Part shown: positions 1 through 12,587 of the stretch, piece by piece
How positions within the stretch are numbered: position 1 is the first letter of the stretch
Layout of the letters: each line of letters opens with the position of its first letter
From: Ephemerocybe angulata
Lineage: Eukaryota > Basidiomycota > Agaricomycetes > Agaricales > Psathyrellaceae
Assembly: GCA_013368325.1 (NCBI GenBank)
Contig: JAACJK010000163.1
Span: 1,364,001-1,428,000, forward strand
Direction: 5' to 3'
Length of the DNA stretch: 64,000 nucleotides
Notes under the pieces: model-generated
What the model saw: the letters and a program-made list of their open reading frames with translations, nothing else
Databases searched by the model: none
Told to the model about the DNA's origin: nothing
Translations under genes and position numbers: made by a program

Positions 1-3000
1 CGACCCCCGCACCTCACCTCGACCTCCCTCTTCTTTTCACGCTCCTCGACTTCTCAACCGCGTTCCATCCGTGTCCTATGATCATGCATGTAATATCATC
101 TTATCCTTATACCGCAAAGTAGTAGCAGAAGTATTGTAGTGTATACTAATGCATTATGGATACCCTTCAAGCCGAAGCTTCATCCAGGCTAGGCCGAATT
201 GACCGACTTGAACTGCGTTGCTGTTAGCTCAATGTTGGCTCAGTGTAAGCTTCTGTCAATCTCCGTGTCCCACTACATGGTCGTAATGTTAATTGATGTG
301 TGTCAACCGGGCGCTTCGCTTTGACATTGCGGTATGAAGTGCGGTATGTACATATGGCGCAGGGTATGACGCGTTGATTATGAGTAGCTTGAAGTGGTAA
401 TGGGCGCCCTATTTTGGGGTATGATGGCATGGGGAATTGGCGCCCGCATGTAGGCGCTTGCTCTGAATCGGATCAGGGTTCGCTGCCTATCTCTGCCATT
501 TGCCGGGATGGTGTGCTTCTTAGGGGAGTCGGAACTACGCCAGCTCGAATCGATAGCACAATCGCTAGTGTATTTAGATCGTGCGGCTGATTATGGTAGT
601 TGAAAGGCGGGATTGAGGAAGGTTGTTGGCACGCTAAGTGGCGTGCTGGAATGGATCTCGGAGAGTTGGAGGGTTGGATCCGAGACTAAGCCTTAGAATT
701 CTGGTGTAGTCTAATCGATAAGGCATGATAGCACGTGTAGATCTCTTGCACCTAGGCCTATTGAAGTTGTACAAAGTACGATTGGTAGCTATCGCCTCTT
801 TGCCTGCTCGGGTCTCGCCGTAGTCCTTTGGGCTTGGAGTTAGACCCTTCTACACTCGACTGAAAGAGGAAACGCCTTTGTCCTTCAAGATTCAAGACTT
901 GGTGTGTGCCCTACTACTATTGGGACGTGGAGACAGAAGCTGTGTGTTGTAACTTACTGTGGCGGGTCTTCGTATCAACGGTTGACTAGTTGACTAGTGG
1001 TCTTGTTATCCACTGTGTGTGGTCATGAATGGCATCTGATACTAAAGAGACTGAGGGGTGCTTCGAGATCGACTGATACTGGCATGTAATCTGCGAAGCT
1101 AGTGTTTAGCAGAGTTGAGGTGATTAGCAGGTGGTTGCGGATCGCTGCAACGAACGGAGATGTTGGAGACTTGGAGTTTGAGGCCTTTGGTGGATTTGTG
1201 GACTTGGGAGAAGGCTAGTACCCAATGGGCCTTAATCTGCCATAATACACTCTACTTATCCCTTGATCTTTCCATTCAGAGGTGTCGTCTGAGTTCAGAA
1301 AGGCTGGGCGAAGATTTCTATTGGGCGTTTCCAAGCAATTTCCAAGTACTCCACTTTTCTGATACGATATGTGCTGTCACGGTGTATCCTGGCCGGCTGC
1401 ACTGGTAACAACACTTTGTTTTTGAAAGCTGAGGACCTACATATTCTTGGCAAAAGAAGGTCTTCCAAGCCATCATACGGATTCTGAGTGAGCGTACATA
1501 TACCACGGCCGATTAGTAGCATCTGACTTGACCCGACTTGGTCCATTCATACTCAAGTTATAGCCATTAGTTTGCGGCTGCGAATGGCCTATACTTTTGA
1601 GACAATCTCATCATTTCTATTGAATGATAGTGTGATGGTTTTGGAAGAAGCATCTGGGTCCCTTGACAGCTGGGTACCTTGTCCTTTTGTTCAGGATCAC
1701 TGGAAATAGATTATGCTCCGTGTCCCTGTGGCTTAGGACTGGGAGCACCAGCAGCTTCGTGGTCAGTTGACCCCTTACTACTCAGTTCTTTTAGGAAGGC
1801 CTTGAAAGAGAAGCAGTCAAGGATATTCCGCCATGGTGGCAACACAGGGCCCAATCTGGGCCAATTTGGTCCCGCGCTTGATCCCGTCACGGTGTATCGG
1901 CTTGTCCCCGACCGCAGCCGCCGCCGCAATCGCAGAAAACCTCTTGAAACCATGAAGAAAAAAATACGCTGATACTCTCTGGAAATAGTGAGCCTCTCAA
2001 GCGTGGCGACGAGCTCGGAGGTTGAGCAATTGGTGCATGGTTCACAGATTTGAAGGACACCGTTCCGCGCGGGAGTGGGAATCGCAAATAGCCGACCGCC
2101 GACACCCTGATCAGCGTGGGCGTCGTGTCATACCATCGACCAGGAAAAGAGTCCACCCATCACCGTCCTTTGTTCTCTACCACATCCTCGAACTCAACGA
2201 CGCCCAGATGCAACGCTCTGGCACTGGCCATTGACCCCTCTATCCTTATTTTATCTCTCGTTTTATCATCTATATTGCTATTCAACACACCGCACGAACA
2301 GCGGACACGCCACACGTCGGGGCCGACACATACAGCGTTAGAGAGATAGTCCTTTAATTATACTTGTAAGTCTCTCCTTTTGTGCTTTCAAGTGCTTTCT
2401 GCGGGCGACAATCGTGACGTTCAGTGGGACAGTGGTGGTAATGAGACCCTGTCAAGCAGCGATAGGAATCCGGTGCATACCTAAACCCGCTGTTTTTATA
2501 CCTCGTTGGACTCAATTGTCTTCCCGTTCGGTTTCGCGTATGCCTTCTCCATTTATTCTCCTGTGTTTCCATCTGCCTCGAGGTTAGGCTGCGGCTCGGC
2601 GAAGACGGGGTGTTGGTGAGCACTTCTGCGGCCTGCCTCGTGTGCTTAGCATGTTCAGATCGCGTCACCGGCGCGTTCTGTCCACTGCATTCCTCGCTTA
2701 TCACCGACATCCTGTATGCCAGGTGCAGCTAGACTTGTGTGACACGGATCCAGGGTCAGCCTGGTGGTGGATAAGATTTCATCTTCTCGACTAGAACGTT
2801 TTAATGATCCTCCATGGGTTTCGTAACTTGTGACTGACTTGTTCTTCCAGAATTATACCTAATCTGCTCGGCGAGTGCCTTGCAATCCAAGAAGATCCAT
2901 CTCCACCGGGCCCTTCTCGCACATCGATACCAAGTCTCGACTACCATACGCCTCCCCATCGCCATTCCCGCGTCCGCCTGTCACACTATCACCTTGACCG

Positions 3001-3065
3001 AGCAAGGTGTACACAACGAGAGATTAAGGTCGAAAAAAGTCATCATCATATCATAACCAGAGAGG
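1..3065. other. Gene-free left region and upstream region of the RhoGAP gene
   Basis: I see no supported gene here. Open frames are all under 120 codons, lie on both strands and show no domain. The first 60 bases are pyrimidine-rich and open in all three forward frames, so the extreme left could be the 3' end of a gene cut by the window edge, but nothing identifies it. The last 700 bases before 3066 are rich in short pyrimidine tracts and probably contain the promoter and 5' UTR of the RhoGAP gene; this is inference from position. A short direct repeat (gttgacta twice) sits near 981-997. Confidence 0.5.
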
Positions 3066-6000
3066 ATGTCCGTTTCGAACCCAGCCGTCCCTGTCACGAG
3101 TGCGACAGGAGGCACGAATGGAGGGCCGATACATTCGAATAGCACCGCAGCTCCATCATCACCACCAGCATCATCGCAAGCAGGCAGCAGTTATGCTCCT
3201 GAATCCTCCGTTTCGTCTTTGAACCCCACCACCACCCCAAGTGGGTTTACGAGTAGCTCAGCTACTCTTGCCTGGAGCTCTAGCTCAACACCTCCCTTGG
3301 GAGATCCCGCTTCCAAGAACGGAGATAACACCACCAATCAGGCCCCTGCCATCTCCTCGACCCCTCGACGCCCACTACCGAGCACGTCAAGCGCTGGTGG
3401 TCCACGATCAAACTCGTTTTCGAGTCAGTCCCTGGAACAATATCCCCCTTCGTCCACTCCTGTAGCCGCGGGAACGCCTCCGACTGCTGCTGCCTCATTG
3501 CCCAAGGTCAACACACAACCTTCATATTCTTCAACAGCCTCTCCTTCCTCGGATGCGAGCAGGCTCACGACTTCTTTCACGACTTACGACAACTCTACCC
3601 CGACCCCTTCATCTGCCACCCCTGGCCGTCGAACTCTCCCTACTATTCCTAACGGTTCTCCTTCGTCTGCACCTTCATTATCTGTCACCATTCCTCCCAT
3701 CCGCCCTCCACCCACTGATTTCCCTCTCCAACGTGTCGTTACTTCGCCTATTCAACCTTCTACTCCTCTCGGCCCCACCCCGCCACCAAAGTCACCTCGG
3801 ACTTTGTCTTTTCCTGCGTTTCGTTCGGGAAAGCCTTCCTCGCCTTCTTCTTATATGGGTAGTGGCCAGAGCAAGTCTGCGACCCCCTCGCCGTCAGCAC
3901 CTCCTCGCGCCCAGCAGCCTACAACAGGACAAAGGCTACAAAAAGCGAACCCACACCAGCAGGCCGTTCAGCATGCTCCACCGTCCTCGGCAGCGCCATC
4001 AAATCTCTCGGTTGGTGCCACAACAACACGCGGTCGCGTCTCGCGGTCCCCTTCGCCGTCTCCCATTCCCTCTCCGTCACCATCACACTCCGCCCCACCA
4101 TCACAGTCACAACTGGGCCCGGCATCGGGCCCACGTCCCCTCCCAATGTCCACCAAAACGACATCAGCACCAGTGCCCACTCCAGGTCCTTCAAATAGTA
4201 CAGGTTCTAAGCTGAAGCGGGCGTTCGGGGCTAGGAGGAAGAAGTCGGAGGACGTGGGTGTTTCGTTGTTGGGGAAGGCTATTGGGGGAGCGTCGACGAC
4301 GTCGCTGACACAGCAAGCGAGGGCACCAGAGTTGGAAGGACCGTCGAAGAGTACATCCCAGAGGCAGTTGGCGGCGCAGCTTCTAGGTCCCTCTGCCACT
4401 GCCAGCTCATCTGGACCTTTGAAGAAGGTGCCATCGAAGCCATTCCTTGGGTCGCCTATCACAGTTCCAGCACGTTCCGAGGTTGCGGCTACACATGCAG
4501 TACACGATGGGGACATTCAGGTTCTGACGACGTCCTCACTGGCCAGCATCGATACCTTGCAACCATTAAGCGGCAGTTCCAAGGCGGAGGCGAACAGGGC
4601 GTCCATAATTCAGTTGAGCCCGGGAATCACTTCTGCCGTTGATTATATGCGGGAGATGGGACTATCGGAGCAAGTGAGGGCAGGAAGCAGTTCTAACGGC
4701 ATTGGTGCTGGCATTGAGAGGTCGAACCAGGAAAAACCAGATCAGGAAGACGACTCGAGAAGGGAGGAGGGTGGGGGTGGTAATGATGGTGACTGTGGAA
4801 AGGCAGATGAAGGGGGTGTGGAGCCTGTTCAGCAACTGGGAGACGTGTCCCCACCCCTCTCCTCTCCCTCAGGCTCTCTGCTGGCGACTCCAGCCAGCAG
4901 CTCGTTCTCGTCAAGTTTCGCTGGATCTTCGGCCGCTACGACACCGTCGTCAACTATGGAGAGGGAGGCCGAGTACCAACAACGAGGGAGTCGGGAACAG
5001 GAGCGGGAGAAGGGTGAGTTGAAGGAGAACTGGAGGAAGAGCGACTCGACTATCGGCCACCACACCTTCCGCAACGCTGGCGCAGTACCGCGGCCTTCGC
5101 GGCCTGTATCGATGGCCGAGTCGTTCCAATCGGCGTACACGATCGTTCCGAACGGTGGCGGGAGCGGACCTGGGTCTATCGGGGGCAACAAGCGATGGAG
5201 CACCGTAACGGGCGAGCTGGATTTCCAGGTTATGATGGAGGACCCGGCGGAAGAGGAGGAAGACACCACGGCGGCAGGGAGTAGCAATCTAGTTGCCTGC
5301 GTCCCTGGATCCCAACCATTCAAAGGGGAGGGGGTTAAACCGACTTCTTCGACGCCTTCCGCGAAGAGCATTAATCGCCGATCTCTGTCGCTCAATGTTG
5401 GCATCGCGAGTTCTGCAAAGCCACAGGTTACTCCGGCATACGTCAATGTTAGCTCGTTGGGTCAAAGCCACCGTACGACCGAAGTGGAAGCGCAACCAAT
5501 TTCTTATTCCATTTCGGAGAGTCATGCGACGGCCGCAGCGACAAGCGTGGCTTCTTCGCCGCCCCATTCAAGCTCGCGTTCTGGTACAAACACTAGGGGG
5601 TTGCCACCACAACAGTCGCTGGGTGCTCTGAACGCTCAGCCCCCTCATATACCGCCACACTCGAGCTCGAACCACCAACACCAGCACCGCCAACACCAGC
5701 ACACTATCTCAGCGCCTCTCAACATACCCTCTGGAACGGTACCCGCCTGGTCCGTCACACCACCCAGCGCCACTCTGAAGGCTGCGCCCCCAGTGTCTCT
5801 GAATTCGAAACTCCCACCTCCGTCCATGTCTTCACAGCAATCGCACGGTATGTCTGGCTCACTCCTTGTTTCGAAGCAGCAGTTGGCTGACGAGTTCACA
5901 GGCCTTCATTCGAATGCCCCTGTGTCATTCAGGCAAACTGCAATCAGTATGTCCAATGGGTTCGCCAAGAGGGCCGCTGAGAAGATCGGTGGGATTGGCA

Positions 6001-8594
6001 AGAAATGGGGCATCAGCGCGTCTTCGTCCACCTCTGGATATTCCTCGACCTCTTCATCAAGCCGAGACCAAGGCGCCGCACCTTCTTCGTTCTCTTCTTC
6101 TCAGTCACATCTGGAGCAGGGAGGCATTCCACTCGCCCGCACGCACTCGAATCAGTCGTCGATGGCCTCGAGCATGAAGAGTGCAGCCAGTCTGAGCAGT
6201 GGTATCGCCAGTGGCATTATCCACCATGTCCATTTGCCGGGGCACAAAGACCGGGCGAACGATAAGAAGAAGAGGAGGACACCGAACGCTCCTTCTGGTG
6301 CGTACAGTGTCGCTTCCAGCGTGACTAGTGCGAGTACATCCGAGTCAGATAACTTCACGACGTCGGGGCCGGTTTTGGGGAAGCTTGTTCGTGGCCCTGT
6401 GGCTTCGAGTGGCGTGGTCTTTGGAAGGGACTTGAGGACAGTGGTGAACCTGACGAAGGCGGTGAATACGCTGTCTGAGGAGAAGGGGCCGGAGAATCGT
6501 ATGGAGGGGGAGAGGGAGAAGTTGGTGAAGGATCTGGAGACGAGGATGCTGCCTGCTCTTGTCACGCGGTGTGCACAGCATATCTTGATTTGGGGGATCC
6601 AGGAGGAGGGCTTGTTTCGGTGAGTTCTCTTCGTTTGGTCGGTTTCCTCTGTGTTCTGAGGCTAATCAGTTTAACCATCTTTCAGTGTAAGTGGTCGGGC
6701 ATCCCATGTGACGAAGTTGCGGTCGGAGTTCGACACAGGTAAGTCCAGTCGTAGTTTTAAGGTCGTTATGAGAGGCTCATGATTGATCTTTCAGGTGCCG
6801 ATTGTGACTTGACGGACTCCTCCCCTGGGGACTTGGATCCGCACGCTGTGGCATCTGTGTTCAAGGCATACCTTCGAGAACGTGAGTTGAACCTTCTTGG
6901 CGGTTATGCTTTGATCAAACTAAAGTTAACTTTGGTAGTTCCTGAACATCTCTTGACCGCGAGGTTGCAGCGCACCTTCGAAGCTGCCCTTACCCGGGAA
7001 CTGGCGACCTATCCACCTCAATCGCTGACCACCAAGATCACGACGCGTGTTACCCCTGGATTGCCTTCAGGACCGAAGAGCGGTTTCAACAGCGGCATCC
7101 GCAAGCCTCCCTCCCTTTCGACACTCGCCATGCCTTCGTTCAACGGAATGCCAGCCGCCTCTAGCGCGTTGGTCTACTCGCTCCGAACCCTCATCGCCCA
7201 ACTCCCACAAGAAAATCGCGACCTGACACGCACTGTGGTTGAGCTAATTCAGGCAACTGCAAGCGCGAGCAAGGACACGAAGATGCCGCTGAGCAACCTG
7301 CTGCTTGTGTTTTGCCCTAGTCTGAACATGAGCCCGCCTTTGCTGAAGGCACTTTGCGAGGCGCAGGGTATCTGGGACGAGCTTCCTGATCCTGACGAGG
7401 TGCTCGATATCAGCGGCGACCCTGTGATCCTCGATATCTCAGCTGATACGTCGCGCGATGGGTCGGAACGGGGTGAGGATGACTACGCAGATGCTCGTGA
7501 AGGTGTGGATTCGGAGAGGCAGAGCCTTCAAAGCGTGGACGGGCCGTGCTCGGAAGGTCAAAGCTCTGAGTACAATGCTTCCGCCGAGAACTCAATGCTT
7601 GAGGAGACTTCTTCTGTCAGACGAGAGTTGCCTAAACGGCCAACTGTGCCAACCGTCTACCTCGACTCGCAGAGCCACTACTCGTCCTCGTCACTCTCAT
7701 CTTCCCATGATGCCAGACGCGACACGGTTTCGCCGGCTCTCGTTACTTCGTCGGAGTCAGTCGATTCACTCGTAACACCAGTGTCTTCTGGACACCCTTC
7801 TTTGTCTTACCTCCCCTTGCAAGACTCGAAGAAGGAGCCTTTGGCGAAGAAGAAGATCTCCATGAATGATCTGAAGGGTCGACCCACGATAAGCAGCCCG
7901 ATAACCATTGACCACTCGTCGGTGCAATTCCCCCGGAGCCCCCTACCCCCAGAAGCGGCGCTCGATCCCCTTACTCTCCTTGCCTTCCTTGCCATCTTTT
8001 GCTCCAGTCAAATTAGAGTCTCCGTCGCCCGGGACGAGCCCCGATCCCCGAGACAAGAGGCCTTCTCTCCGCAACATCTTCACCAAACGGTCGGTAGCCT
8101 CCTTGAGGTCCGGTTCCCAGAGCAGGCCCAAGTCCACAATGTTCCTGTCATCAGATGGGGTTTTCGACCTTCCTCCGAGTTCTGGGGCCAGTGATTCAAG
8201 CGTCTCGACACCCATCTCGGCTGTGACCGCACCACAGTCCAGTACATCTCTTTTACCCCCGGTCTTGGACACCACTATTGACAGTTCGTCGCTGGACCTT
8301 TCCCTCGGCCTGGACCTGACAGATTCCCCTCCCGACTCCGCCGTCGGCCTTCGCTCTCCTGATGTCCGGACGGCGAACACGGATACTACTTTCTACGCGT
8401 CCGCCCGCAGCTCGCGGGTGTCGTTCGGAACAACAGAAACCTCCCCTCTGGATACTCAGGTCGGCCATAATCCGTACCGCCAGAGACAAGCGTCGACACT
8501 GTCGATCGCGTCTTCCAAGCTTGTTCTCTCTAACGAAGATGAGGAGGAGGAGGATTGGACACAGAGTGTCTTGATCGCAGCTGGTGCAAAATGA
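3066..8594 (+). CDS. RhoGAP-domain protein with very long disordered N-terminus
   Basis: This is a GTPase-activating protein for Rho-family GTPases, which would switch off Rho/Cdc42/Rac signalling in polarity and actin control. About 1,170 N-terminal residues are Ser/Pro/Thr-rich and low complexity. The RhoGAP domain follows across four exons: the arginine-finger motif GLFRVSG spans the first splice junction, then VTKLRSEFDTG, then VASVFKAYLRELPEHLL. Exons are 3066-6619, 6686-6738, 6795-6881 and 6939 onward, all with GT-AG introns of 56-66 nt. After the domain comes a second Ser-rich tail. The reading frame changes by one near 7921-7951: upstream and downstream frames are both clearly coding (the downstream frame reads KRRSIPLLSLPS and runs to the stop at 8592-8594). 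A 31-nt GT-AG interval at exactly 7921-7951 would restore frame and give 1,772 residues, but that is very short for an intron, so a one-base sequence error in the C-runs is an equal possibility. Confidence 0.9.
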
Positions 8595-9375
8595 AGCGAC
8601 GGTTGATCCTATTCGCAGCAGATAACTTATTTTCTTGCATGCTCATCACCCCTCGTCGTTTGCATTCGCTAGTCGTTGCGGAGACGACCGCTTAACGTTC
8701 GGCCTGGTCTCCGACACATCTTTCATCTTCTTCTTGTGCCCTATGGGCCCTACTTTTTTGCTCCCCGCTTGTCGATACACACATAATCTATGCAGCCACA
8801 CCGTAGAACATTTTTTGCATTAGTGTCTACTCATTCCCCCCTCTACCTCTGTTTTTGCAACCATCTCTTGATACCCTGGCACTACGCGGCTCCGTTTGTT
8901 CCTCATAGTTTTGGTTATATATCCTGCCCAGCCTATCTCCCGGTCTCTACCTCATCTTTATTGATCCACATTTTGCAGTTACTCTCCTCTCAGCATTGTC
9001 AACCTCATTTTGTTTCCTCTCTTGTTGTTACATCTTCAGGTCTATTCAACGTACATCGGACTCCCTCCTTCTCTACATTTTTTGGATCTCGCTCTACACC
9101 AGTTGCATGGTTTGTAATCACTTCGGGTTTGCTTACACTTCGTTCCCCGTCGAATCCGAGTTCTTCTAAGTTCGTTGAGTGAATGCCTCTTCAACACGGT
9201 CGGCTTACCCTCAATGTTGGGCTGTATCCTCGCCGTATGCAGGCGCTCAAGTTGTTGCGCTATTTCAACACGAAGCGTCACATTCGGAGAACCTCCATCA
9301 CTTGCTAAGTATTATCGGGTATATGGTCTAGGTAACAGTACATTCAAACTGCCCGTCCATTGAGAACCGACGGAG
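8595..9375. other. Convergent intergenic region
   Basis: This interval lies between the 3' ends of the RhoGAP gene (+) and the GH16-like gene (-). It is T-rich and pyrimidine-rich in the first 500 bases, as expected for a 3' UTR. I see no gene in it; the small open frames have no recognisable domain. Confidence 0.5.
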
Positions 9376-10572
9376 CTACTTAGGGCAAACATTCCCTGTA
9401 ACGGTCGTAGAATAGTCTTTGATAATCTCGATAGACCGAATCAATGTCGTGCTTTCCTTTGTCGGGGGGCCAGCAGACCAGCAGGGATCGCCGTTGCTCC
9501 AGGCGTTCCACATCCAAGGCCCTGAGACAGTAGGAATCTAAAAACCTGTTAGGTCCTTGACTGGTTGGGATAGCCTAGCACGCTCACGTTCTCGGTAATA
9601 TTTCCCATCTTCTTTCCGTCTATGTAGAACTGCGTGAGGCCTGGGGTCCACTATGGGTGTTATGAAACGATGAGTACTACTGTTCGTGGTATGGACTTCA
9701 TAGTAATTTAGAACACTCACGTCGATTCGGTATTCTATGATTTTGGGTAGAGAGTTCGAGTCAGTACATCCGGTTGAGTTGGACGGGAAGGATGGAAGAG
9801 GTACCGTGGAAGTCCGCTCTGGGATCGAAGGTGAACGGGTAGATTTCGCTCTTCTTAGTCTCGCCTGGCGCCAGGGGCTACAATGCATTTCAGTGGAAGT
9901 ATCTTATCATATATGAAAGCGTTCATACCTGTGTCGTGGCCCAGATGCCTGCAGGGACGCATTCGGTGTCGTTGGAGATACTGCTGGTCAAGATCTCGAA
10001 ATCTATCTCGGCGTAGTCATTCTCTACGCGATCCAAGAAATGAGTGCTGTGCTATGGTGCTGAGGGTATTCATTCTCACTAAAGAAGAAGTTTCCTTCAC
10101 AGACGCCTGGAACATTGGACGACTTCTGTACAGTGCGAACTGACGCGTATTTGAACTCGGCGGTGGTTACAAACTCCGCGCCTATGCTGTTGCCAGTTCC
10201 AGGATAGGCAGAGACTCTCAACGCGACAGCACCGTCGACCAGAGCGACATTCTTTGGGGTAAAGGTGTGTGCGATTGGCCCATCTGAGACATCCCAGTCG
10301 CTTATAACAAGCCCATTATTCCTGATAGGTGTAGCGAAAGTTGGCAAGGTAAGTCGGAGTCCCGTGGTGGAAGTATAACAGCAGTATGATTTAGACCGGA
10401 CTCACGAAAGGAGCTGCTGAGCATCCTGGCCAGCTTTGGCGGTGGAAAAGTCGATAAACTGGCGGCTGCGAAATCCTCCTGCAACGTTGGGCACTGTGTA
10501 AGTATCACACTTCTGCTGCGCAGCTACGAGACCAGAGAAGAGAATAAAGGAGTAGTAGATGGCTGAGCTCAT
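9376..10572 (-). CDS. Secreted GH16-like glucanase (concanavalin A-like fold)
   Basis: This is a secreted glycoside hydrolase of the GH16 type, expected to act on beta-glucans of the cell wall or of plant material; the exact substrate is not readable here. The start ATG (10572) gives a signal peptide (MSSAIYYSFILFSGLVAAQQ) followed by a cysteine and the mature domain. The catalytic signature is EIDFE, in the stretch NDYAEIDFEILTSS, matching the GH16 ExDxE pattern with both glutamates. Other typical stretches are GLVISDWDVS, VPGVCEGNFFF and WTPGLTQFYIDGK. I place seven exons, including a 14-nt micro-exon at 9721-9734 that encodes most of EYRID and connects to the WTPG exon in frame. The stop is at 9376-9378, after TGNVCPK. 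A TATA-like box lies 38 bases upstream of the ATG. The gene is convergent with the RhoGAP gene. Confidence 0.85.
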
Positions 10573-10609
10573 GATGTATTGGACAAGGCAATATTGAAAA
10601 GGGACAGGC

Positions 10610-10617
10610 CTTTTATA
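10610..10617 (-). promoter_or_regulatory. TATA-like box of the GH16-like gene
   Basis: TATAAAAG read on the minus strand lies 38 bases upstream of the ATG at 10572. The transcription start would then fall very close to the start codon, giving a short leader. The assignment rests on match and position only. Confidence 0.5.
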
Positions 10618-10714
10618 CAGCTGGAGTGGGACCGAGTCAGCCCTCCGAATGTTTCATACGAGGTAACGGAGAGTCGGATTGAGCGGAAGGATACCGGTCG
10701 TTGAAAGAGCTGTT

Positions 10715-10800
10715 CCAGTGGCGGGGACTTCTTGATATTATTTGGAGGCATGAGAGTCCAGTGGCGGGGACTTCTTGATATTACCAGAGGGCATGAGAGA
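10715..10800. repeat. Two-copy 43-bp tandem repeat upstream of the GH16-like gene
   Basis: Copy 1 is 10715-10757 and copy 2 is 10758-10800. The first 26 bases (ccagtggcggggacttctt and onward) are identical in both; the rest differs at a few positions around the shared gcatgagag. It sits 140-230 bases upstream of the GH16-like start codon, in its presumed promoter. Confidence 0.85.
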
Positions 10801-11766
10801 GCACGTTGCTATACGTTGAGTATCTTCAAGCGCTCGACTCCTTGTTGTCATGCAGGAAGATGGGGACATGGGGAATAATGGGTGGTGCGGCGCCTTCGAA
10901 ACACTATGTATGCTTTGCGATACGGCACCGAGGCGGTGAGATCGGTGCAGTGTCAGATACCGTTTACTACCTACCCGAGGTGGAGACCGAACGGGTCTGC
11001 AGACCCATTATCGTCATATCAGACCACCTAGAGAATGTCGGTGTAGTCTGGATCGAGGCCTAATCAGTTCGCAACCCATCGTACGAAGAAGAAAACTAAC
11101 ATTCTATGCCGCATATACAACGTTCGAGTGATAAGTCGGGTTGCGCCACGACGAACACGGGCACGGAACTTGAACTGGTCCCACTCCTCGTATCGCATCT
11201 TTCTTCCACAAGTACCCATGTCGGTACCGATACCAAATGTACCCACAGAGGGAGACACAAAGAAGTGCGCCCAAAACATGGTTAAGAAACCTACAGCTCA
11301 ACCCAGCTTCCGCAAAACAACCTGCTGCATGTGTGCAGAAACTTTGCTCAAAGGGCTTTGCAAGGCGAATAGCGAGAAACAGTCGGGGCCCACATACACA
11401 TCCGATCGCGAAGGCAATGACTGATTAGTTGAACGACAAAACAGGAGGCGTTAAGGGCTGAATTTTGATCCATGAAGAGGAGGAACGGGAAGGTGGGTCC
11501 GCCAAGTTATTGACCAGCATCTATGTCATCTCATGCCAAGTAAACGGATCTCCAGTTTGGTGCGAAGAATGGACATCGAGTTCCAGCGGATGGGGAACAA
11601 TGTTCACTCAGACGCATGTCCATCTCGTCGATCGCGAACTCTGTCCATTTTAATACCGACAATGGCATCTGGCTTCGCCCTATCATCCTACACAGGCCGC
11701 TGCATTTTAAGCTGACATAGAGGTGATAGGGTGAGGTCCGTGACCCCAAGGAGGTCGCGATAGATA
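10801..11766. other. Intergenic region with one unassigned small ORF
   Basis: No gene can be supported. On the minus strand a stretch at about 11104-11420 is open and encodes a hydrophobic segment (LNHVLGALLCVSLCGYIWY) that could be a membrane helix. It lacks an upstream in-frame ATG without invoking splicing, and I recognise no family. Other frames overlap it. I record it as a possible small membrane-protein gene at low confidence. Confidence 0.25.
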
Positions 11767-12587
11767 TCAATCGCCCCAGTTCAAGCCAAGCGCCTGCGTA
11801 TTGTCGCCCCGGACAGCGGCTTCGATTGCTTCCGCCAGCTCACGGAGGGCAAGAACTTCCTCATCAAGCTCCTTTGGCTGGAGTTGCTGGATATCTACAT
11901 CAGCTGGAGTGACACCCAAGGCCTTCTGAAGAGCTTCTTCCCGGTCGCGTCCGCGCAGATTGTCTATCGATCGCAGCAGCTCTGGAAGGTTCTTTTTGGA
12001 TTGGAGAATCCTCCGAATGGCAGGCGAAGTGGCTGTAGGGTGTTTGAGAAACAAAAGGGACGTGAAGTGGGCATTCGTACCAATGGCTTCATACTGCTGC
12101 AGTTGTAGCACTTTGGGATCATCTCGTTTTAAAGGATCGGGGTAGGCAGACTCCTCTGGAACATAAGGCCACTTCAGCGATGTTAAAGGTCGAAGAACGA
12201 CAGGGTCGCTCAGAGGTTGCTCATCAGAGGGGATTTCTGTTGTAACTAGCCCATGTAAACACAGCGCAAGGAAGGAAATATAGAGGGCTTACCTTTCTCA
12301 GTCTCGATCACCGCACCCGCCTCCTTTCCGTCAACCTGCAAGTGGCATGCATTTGCTGCTCAGCGTGATAGTCAGCATTACTATCCGCTTCGTTTTCACT
12401 GCCCCGGACCTTTGTGTTCTTTGTAACAAGGCACCGAGCAGCTAAAAGGTATTGAGATTCGTTCGAGTAGATTATCTTGCCCAACGGCATTGACATACTA
12501 AGCAATGTAGCATTGCGAGCAAGTATATTTGGAGTCATTAGTCTTGCAGACTTGGCAATGCGGTGGTTTCTCCTTCTTAGGGGCCAT
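11767..12587 (-). CDS. HIT-type zinc-finger protein (ZNHIT3/Hit1-like)
   Basis: The protein begins MAPKKEKPPHCQVC and has an N-terminal HIT zinc finger: C-x2-C (CQVC), C-x2-C (CSQC), then YCSVPCYKEHK and a final ACH. The finger is split by two introns; joining the AY codon across the first gives exactly YIAYCSVPCYKEHK, which is strong support for the model. The remainder is helical, with SPAIRRILQSKKNLPELL and a conserved-looking acidic end (NWGD). ZNHIT3/Hit1 proteins work in assembly of box C/D snoRNPs in the nucleus; that role is family knowledge. The stop is at 11767-11769. The gene is divergent from the PriA/CPL1-like gene, 546 bp away. Confidence 0.85.

Noticed and set aside
3553..4215. 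220-codon plus-strand frame inside the RhoGAP N-terminus
   Set aside because: It is an alternate-frame shadow of the Ser/Pro-rich coding sequence with no start context or domain.
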